A stretch of DNA of 33,925 bases, taken from Candidatus Iainarchaeum sp. (GTDB taxonomy: Archaea; B1Sed10-29). The stretch spans positions 1 to 33,925 of the forward strand of contig PULY01000028.1 in the NCBI GenBank assembly GCA_003551125.1, given 5' to 3'. Positions 30,567-33,925 of this stretch are shown piece by piece (within the stretch, counting starts at the first letter, position 1; each line of letters starts with the position of its first letter). The notes beneath the pieces were generated by a model that saw nothing but the letters and a program-made list of their open reading frames with translations, had not been told where the DNA came from and searched no databases. The translations under genes were made by a program, and so were the position numbers.

Positions 30567-30596
30567 ATTATATTTATTGTGTTGAGGTATATAAAA
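30567..30596. promoter_or_regulatory. Divergent promoter region (hypothetical gene / HDAC-like gene)
   Basis: In the 133-nt divergent gap the plus strand has GTATATAAAAATA (30587-30599, TATATAAAA at 30588-30596) preceded by the purine-rich GTTGAGG, a good BRE-TATA pair. It is placed to start the HDAC-like mRNA near 30612-30620, next to the ribosome-binding site AGAGG (30614-30618). On the minus strand AATAAATATAATA (about 30567-30579) may serve the hypothetical gene. Both are predictions. Confidence 0.5.
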
Positions 30597-30625
30597 ATAT
30601 AGAGGGATTTTGAAGAGGTTTTTGA

Positions 30626-31474
30626 ATGAAGTTTTTTTATCATCCGGTATTTGAAAAACATGAAACGGGTTCAATGTGTCCCGAGAAATTCAGTAGGATA
30701 GATAAAGCTCTTTCATATCTAAAGGAAAATCACGAGGAGATAAAACCAATAAATGGAGAAGAATATATATTTAGAGTTCATTCTAAAGAATATATAGATC
30801 TTATCAGAAACCATTCCAGTATTGAAGATATATCTCAGCCTTTATCAGAAGCTTATGCTTCTAAAAAAACTTATGAAGCAGCTTGTTACGCTGCTGGAGC
30901 CTCGGTTGATGCTGCTAAATTATCTTTGAAAGGTGAATCTTCTTTCGCTCTTGTCAGGCCTCCTGGTCACCATGCTCCGTTTGGAGGTTTCTGTATATTT
31001 AATAACATTGTTATTGCTGCTGATTACTTATTGAGAAAAGATAAGAAAGTGATGGTTATTGATTTTGATGCTCATCATGGTAATGGTTCTCAGCATTTCT
31101 TGAAGGATAGAGAAAATGTTGTTTACTTTTCCACTCACGAACATCCTTTTTATCCGGGCACTGGAAAGGAATCAATAGATAATTGTTATAATTTTCCTTT
31201 GAGCTCTGGTTCTGGAGATAAAGAGTTTATTGATATAATTGATAATGAACTAAAACCTCTTTTAAATTCCTTCAATCCTGATGTGGTAGGTGTTTCAGCT
31301 GGTTTTGATTCCATGAGAGATGATCCTCTCACAAATTTAAATCTTTCTACGTTTTCTTATAATGAATTGTGTAAATCGATAAGTAAATATGTCCCTTTCT
31401 TTATCTTAGAGGGAGGATATAACCCTGAAAATGTTTTTAAAGGTGTTAAACAGATATTTGAATATTTTGATTAA
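30626..31474 (+). CDS. Histone deacetylase superfamily (class II / AcuC-like) amidohydrolase
   Basis: A zinc-dependent deacetylase, 282 residues. Motifs in order: HPVFEKHETGSMCPEKFSRI near the N-terminus, RPPGHHA (H115-H116, catalytic), GFCIFNNIVIAA, VIDFDAHHGNGSQ (zinc ligands D148 and H150), STHEHPFYPGTG, VSAGFDSMRDDPL (D228), and the catalytic Tyr in EGGYN (Y265). All catalytic and metal residues are present, so it should be active. The substrate could be an acetylated protein or a small molecule such as a polyamine; the sequence does not decide. It is the first plus-strand gene after 30 kb of minus-strand genes. ATG 30626 has AGAGG seven bases upstream. Confidence 0.93.
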   Translation: MKFFYHPVFEKHETGSMCPEKFSRIDKALSYLKENHEEIKPINGEEYIFRVHSKEYIDLIRNHSSIEDISQPLSEAYASKKTYEAACYAAGASVDAAKLSLKGESSFALVRPPGHHAPFGGFCIFNNIVIAADYLLRKDKKVMVIDFDAHHGNGSQHFLKDRENVVYFSTHEHPFYPGTGKESIDNCYNFPLSSGSGDKEFIDIIDNELKPLLNSFNPDVVGVSAGFDSMRDDPLTNLNLSTFSYNELCKSISKYVPFFILEGGYNPENVFKGVKQIFEYFD

Positions 31475-31485
31475 TAATTCTTTTT

Positions 31486-31512
31486 GAGCATATGACCGAA
31501 ACCTTTATAAAG
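31486..31512 (+). promoter_or_regulatory. Promoter of the DUF134 operon (BRE/TATA)
   Basis: CCGAAACC-TTTATAAA-GG (31496-31513) is a good archaeal BRE-TATA pair; it predicts transcription start near 31533. Just upstream, GAGCATATGACC (31486-31497) matches nine of twelve bases of the core of the palindrome at 31533-31548 and may be a weaker second operator. Confidence 0.6.
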
Positions 31513-31532
31513 GAAGGTGTCTACAAGAAGTA

Positions 31533-31548
31533 ATGAACATATGTTCAT
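31533..31548. promoter_or_regulatory. 16-bp perfect palindrome, candidate operator
   Basis: ATGAACATATGTTCAT is an uninterrupted perfect palindrome. It begins at the predicted transcription start of the DUF134 operon, 25 bp upstream of the DUF134 start codon. Dimeric HTH regulators bind such sites; autoregulation by the DUF134 protein is the simplest inference. The ribosome-binding site AGGAGAG follows at about 31560. Confidence 0.6.
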
Positions 31549-31572
31549 AATATAATTTAGGAGAGTGAAAAT

Positions 31573-32016
31573 ATGTCTAGACCAAGAAGACGTAGAAGAA
31601 TTCGAAGAAGACCTGAAAGGATGTGGTTTAAACCCAGAGGAGTGCCTCTATCAGAAATAGATAAAGTTGATCTCAATTCAGATGAAATAGAGGCGATGAG
31701 ATTGAAACATATGCAAGAAATGACACAGGAAGAAGCAGCTGAAGAAATGAATGTTTCAAGATCAACGTTTGCTAGAATAATTAAAGAAGCACATAAAAAA
31801 GTCACTGAGTTCCTAGTGAAAGGACATGCTCTTCAAATACAGGAGCGAAAATATGCTCATATGCCGAGAGAGTTCATTTGCAAGGAATGCGAATATCAAT
31901 GGAACGCTCCTTACGGGGAAGGAAGACCAAAAATATGTCCAGAATGTAAAAGTCAAGAAATTGAATTAAAAAAACCTAAATCAAGCTTATTGAATGATGA
32001 TATAGGAGGTGATTAA
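31573..32016 (+). CDS. DUF134 (UPF0251) HTH protein with C-terminal zinc ribbon
   Basis: Predicted DNA-binding protein, 147 residues. Order: very basic N-terminus (RPRRRRRIRRRPERMWFKPRGVPLSEIDKVDLNSDEIEAMRLKHM), the family's signature; a sigma-70 region 4-like HTH (TQEEAAEEMNVSRSTFARIIKEAHKKVTEFLVKGHAL, about 51-87); and a zinc ribbon C103-x2-C106...C122-x2-C125. DUF134 genes often sit beside DUF5320 genes and NifX/Mrp-type genes in archaea and anaerobic bacteria. Here a DUF5320-type gene follows by 2 nt. ATG 31573 has AGGAGAG upstream. It may regulate its own operon through the palindrome at the start site. Confidence 0.9.
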   Translation: MSRPRRRRRIRRRPERMWFKPRGVPLSEIDKVDLNSDEIEAMRLKHMQEMTQEEAAEEMNVSRSTFARIIKEAHKKVTEFLVKGHALQIQERKYAHMPREFICKECEYQWNAPYGEGRPKICPECKSQEIELKKPKSSLLNDDIGGD

Positions 32017-32018
32017 AT

Positions 32019-32243
32019 ATGCCATTTGGAGATAGAACAGGACCAAGAAGAAGAGGAAAACTTACGGGAAGAGGATTAGGGTACTGTGCAGGATACAGAT
32101 CACCAGGGTACACTAAAGGAGCACCAAGAAGTAGAAGAAGGTTCGGAAGATTTGGATGTGGTATGAAGCCAAGATTTGGTAGAAGATTTGGCCGAGGTCC
32201 AAGATTCAGAGATGAAAGAATAGAAGAAATAAGAGATGATTAA
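32019..32243 (+). CDS. DUF5320-type Gly/Arg-rich small protein
   Basis: 74 residues. The N-terminus MPFGDRTGPRRRGKLTGRGLGYCAGYRSPGY has the family pattern GDxTGP...GxxTGRGxGYCAGY. The remainder is basic and Arg/Gly/Phe-rich, and the last residues are acidic (RDERIEEIRDD). Cys residues are in YCAGY and FGCGMK. The function of this family is unknown; it travels with DUF134 regulators and metal-cofactor proteins. The start codon is 2 nt after the DUF134 stop, with GGAGGTGATTAAAT upstream, so the two are in one operon. Confidence 0.85.
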   Translation: MPFGDRTGPRRRGKLTGRGLGYCAGYRSPGYTKGAPRSRRRFGRFGCGMKPRFGRRFGRGPRFRDERIEEIRDD

Positions 32244-32245
32244 AT

Positions 32246-32385
32246 ATGTCATTAGGAAAAGGTAAAGGTAAGGGAGGTCCCCGACAAGAGATATCTTAAT
32301 AAGAGATAGTGAAGATGGTAAATATGTATGTCTGAGTTGTTTATATGAAGAGATACAAAAAAGGGGACTCCTTGCCAATATATAA
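32246..32385 (+). pseudogene. Frameshifted mini-gene, third member of the DUF134 operon
   Basis: ATG 32246 follows the DUF5320 stop by 2 nt with the same GATTAAAT context as the previous junction. It reads MSLGKGKGKGGPRQEIS and stops at 32297. A minus-one shift at the CCCC run (32279-32282) continues instead as PTRDILIRDSEDGKYVCLSCLYEEIQKRGLLANI, ending at TAA 32383. This second part has a C-x2-C pair and gene-like composition but no start codon of its own, so the two halves probably formed one protein of about 46 residues. The break may be a sequencing error, a true mutation or programmed frameshifting. Confidence 0.5.
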
Positions 32386-32433
32386 AATGCTTTGAATACA
32401 GTATAGTACTAGTTGGGAAAAATTAGTGAATTA

Positions 32434-32479
32434 TTTTGAAGTTTAGTATGTTAGTATGGTTTATTTTTTTACTTCAAAA
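32434..32479. terminator. Inverted repeat between convergent genes, candidate terminator
   Basis: TTTTGAAGT (32434-32442) and ACTTCAAAA (32471-32479) are perfect 9-nt inverted arms around a 28-nt loop that ends in a T-run (ATTTTTTT). It lies between the plus-strand DUF134 operon and the minus-strand thioredoxin reductase gene, where a bidirectional terminator is expected. Archaeal termination mainly needs the T-run; the hairpin may be incidental. Confidence 0.45.
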
Positions 32480-32483
32480 AATA

Positions 32484-33401
32484 TTATTTATCTTGTAAAT
32501 ACTGAAAAATACTCTGTATAGCTCTTGAGCCTTGGTAAGCTGCAGTTATTACTTGTTTAAATTTATTATCAGTTACATCTCCTGCTGCGTATATTCCAGG
32601 AACATTTGTGCTCATTTCTTTATCTACTTTTATCTCTCCGCTTTTACTAGTTTCTATATCTAGATTCTTCAGTAACTCAGTCGTTGGAACTCCTCCTATG
32701 TTTATGAACAGTCCTTCTATCTCAAGTTCTTTACTTCCTTTATAAGAATTATCGAGGACCACTTTATTCATCATTTTATTTCCTTTGATTTCCTTCACGT
32801 TAGTATTATTTATTATCTCTATCTTTCCTTCTTCCACTTTTTCATAAATCTTTTTCTTTGTCATTGGCTCTGGACGAATTTCATCTCTTCTATATATTAT
32901 ATAAACTTTTTTAGCATGTTCAGTTAATAGTAAAGCTTCTTTTGCAGCTGAATCGCTTCCTCCAACAACTCCTACTTCTACATCTTTAAAAAGTGGAGCG
33001 TCGCAAACTGCACAGTAACTTACTCCTTTTCCTCTGTATTTTTTCTCTCCAGGTATTTTCAATTTCCTGTGTCTTCTACCTGTGGCTATGAGCAATGATT
33101 TTGTTTCGTATTCTTCTCCATTTTTAGTAAATACTTTAAATTTATCCTTATTTTTTTCTATTCTTGTCGCTTCATCTTCCGTTATTTCTTTTCCTAGAGA
33201 TTCTAAGTGTTCTTCAAATTCTTCTGCAAGTTCTTCTCCTGTTGTTTTACCTAGTCCAGGGTAATTTTCAACTGTATGTCCCTCTTTAATCGTTCCTCCT
33301 ATCTCTTCTCCTATTATCTCTGTATCTAAATTATAAACTGATGAATATATTCCACCTGATATTCCTGCTGGTCCAGTTCCTATTATTAGCAAATCTTTCA
33401 T
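32484..33401 (-). CDS. trxB: Thioredoxin reductase-type FAD flavoprotein
   Basis: 305 residues. FAD-binding GxGxxG near the N-terminus (LLIIGTGPAGISGGIYS), redox-active C130-x2-C133 (SYCAVCDAPLF), the NAD(P)H-binding dinucleotide fold (GVVGGSDSAAKEALLLTEHAKKVYIIYRR, about 144-172), and the C-terminal FAD site IYAAGDVTDNKFKQVITAAYQGSRAIQSI. CAVC replaces the common CATC, a change seen in other archaeal proteins. In archaea such enzymes reduce thioredoxin- or glutaredoxin-like partners; cofactor preference is not clear. ATG 33401 is preceded by a strong GAAGGAGGAATCAAAA. Confidence 0.92.
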   Translation of the reverse strand: MKDLLIIGTGPAGISGGIYSSVYNLDTEIIGEEIGGTIKEGHTVENYPGLGKTTGEELAEEFEEHLESLGKEITEDEATRIEKNKDKFKVFTKNGEEYETKSLLIATGRRHRKLKIPGEKKYRGKGVSYCAVCDAPLFKDVEVGVVGGSDSAAKEALLLTEHAKKVYIIYRRDEIRPEPMTKKKIYEKVEEGKIEIINNTNVKEIKGNKMMNKVVLDNSYKGSKELEIEGLFINIGGVPTTELLKNLDIETSKSGEIKVDKEMSTNVPGIYAAGDVTDNKFKQVITAAYQGSRAIQSIFQYLQDK

Positions 33402-33560
33402 TTTTGATTCCTCCTTCTATTCTAATTATAAATATGCTATCTGAGTTAATATTACTCCATTTATTACTTATAAATTTGTTGTGGTTTTCAAAACAAAATC
33501 CTTTATTCAGAGATAAATGCTTAAATATATTCAGGTTTTTCTTTTTTCCAGGTGGTAAAA
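33402..33560. promoter_or_regulatory. Divergent intergenic region with candidate promoters (trxB / glutamate-synthase-like gene)
   Basis: 159 nt. Plus strand: CTTAAATATATTC (about 33520-33532) is a TATA-like element placed to start just before the ribosome-binding site AGGTGG of the gene at 33561. Minus strand: AAATTTATAAG (about 33465-33475) and CATATTTATAATTAG (about 33422-33436) are TATA-like elements for trxB. No clear operator palindrome was seen. Confidence 0.4.
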
Positions 33561-33925
33561 ATGAAATATAATGATAAGAAGAGCCTTAGAACTCATAAAA
33601 ATAATGATATAACTACAGGAACATCTTTAGTTAATCCTGAACATGTTTCTCAGTCAGGATTATGCTCTATATGCACAATGGAAGGAAACTGCGAAGTTGG
33701 AAAAAGAGCAAAAACAGGAGAAACTCTTTTCCCGGAACCTTTCGGAACTGCTCAATTTGGAGGAGAGAAAAAAACACCTTGTTTGGATGATTTACAAATA
33801 ATTCCTGAATTATACGGTCCAAGTATAGATTTTGAAGAAGTAAAAGTATCTTCAAAGATAGGTAGCTTCCAAGTATCTTTACCAGTTACAATAGCATCCA
33901 TGGGATCCACAAAAGTAGCTCACCA
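33561..33925 (+). CDS. Partial FMN-binding glutamate synthase-like protein
   Basis: Open frame of 121 codons from ATG 33561 to the window end, preceded by CAGGTGGTAAAA. It reads MKYNDKKSLRTHKNND... and has a cysteine cluster (C35, C38, C44 in CSICTMEGNC, plus C74), followed by EVGKRAKTGETLFPEPFGTAQFGGEKKTPCLDDLQIIPELYG and LPVTIASMGSTKVAH. This N-terminal pattern (Cys cluster, then E-x-G...YP/FP-x-PFG) resembles the start of FMN-binding glutamate synthase family proteins (the GltB domain 2-like family). The catalytic barrel lies beyond the window, so the assignment is tentative. The cysteines suggest an Fe-S or zinc site. Confidence 0.6.
   Translation, partial: MKYNDKKSLRTHKNNDITTGTSLVNPEHVSQSGLCSICTMEGNCEVGKRAKTGETLFPEPFGTAQFGGEKKTPCLDDLQIIPELYGPSIDFEEVKVSSKIGSFQVSLPVTIASMGSTKVAH

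Noticed and set aside
1..33925. CRISPR array, insertion sequence, prophage or attachment site
   Set aside because: No regularly spaced repeats, transposase or integrase motifs, or long terminal repeats seen.

Overview
This AT-rich window is a piece of an archaeal chromosome. It carries the archaeal information-processing supercluster almost intact. All of positions 1-30492 is transcribed on the minus strand; from 30626 the strand use becomes mixed. Archaeal identity is shown by the eukaryote-type ribosomal proteins eL19, eL32, eS4 and eL30, by RNase P protein Rpp29, aEF1A and aEF2, by the RNA polymerase subunits H, B'', B', A' and A'', and by a BHB-type tRNA intron. RNA polymerase B is split into B'' and B', and genes for eL34 and eL14 are absent where many archaea keep them. 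Both fit a low-GC euryarchaeal or DPANN-type lineage, but I cannot assign a taxon from sequence alone.

Layout in minus-strand transcription order: (1) an acidic hypothetical gene, tRNA-Pro(CGG) with a T-loop intron, and tRNA-Asp(GTC); (2) rpoH-rpoB2-rpoB1-(17-codon ORF)-rpoA1-rpoA2-rpl30e-nusA-rps12-rps7-aEF2-aEF1A-rps10; (3) a dCMP deaminase, tRNA-Ser(TGA), UMP kinase and a small unknown membrane protein; (4) a structured leader followed by the S10/spc-type superoperon rpl3-rpl4-rpl23-rpl2-rps19-rpl22-rps3-rpl29-eIF1-rnp1-rps17-rpl14-rpl24-rps4e-rpl5-rps14-rps8-rpl6-rpl32e-rpl19e-rpl18-rps5-rpl30-rpl15-secY, then adk, an Oxa1/EMC3-like DUF106 protein and cytidylate kinase, which is cut by the window edge.

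On the right, on the plus strand, are a class II HDAC-like deacetylase and a small operon: a DUF134 HTH/zinc regulator, a Gly/Arg-rich DUF5320-type protein and a frameshifted mini-gene. They are followed by a minus-strand thioredoxin reductase and the start of a plus-strand FMN/glutamate-synthase-like protein cut by the window end.

Together the genes supply transcription (RNAP, NusA), translation (r-proteins, aIF1, aEF1A, aEF2), tRNA processing (Rpp29), protein export (SecY, DUF106) and nucleotide supply (Adk, Cmk, UMP kinase, dCMP deaminase). The points most worth a second look are the 32-nt intron in the T-loop of tRNA-Pro, the multi-hairpin leader of the rpl3 operon, the 16-bp perfect palindrome at the predicted transcription start of the DUF134 operon, and the broken third gene of that operon. 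I found no CRISPR array, insertion sequence or rRNA gene.
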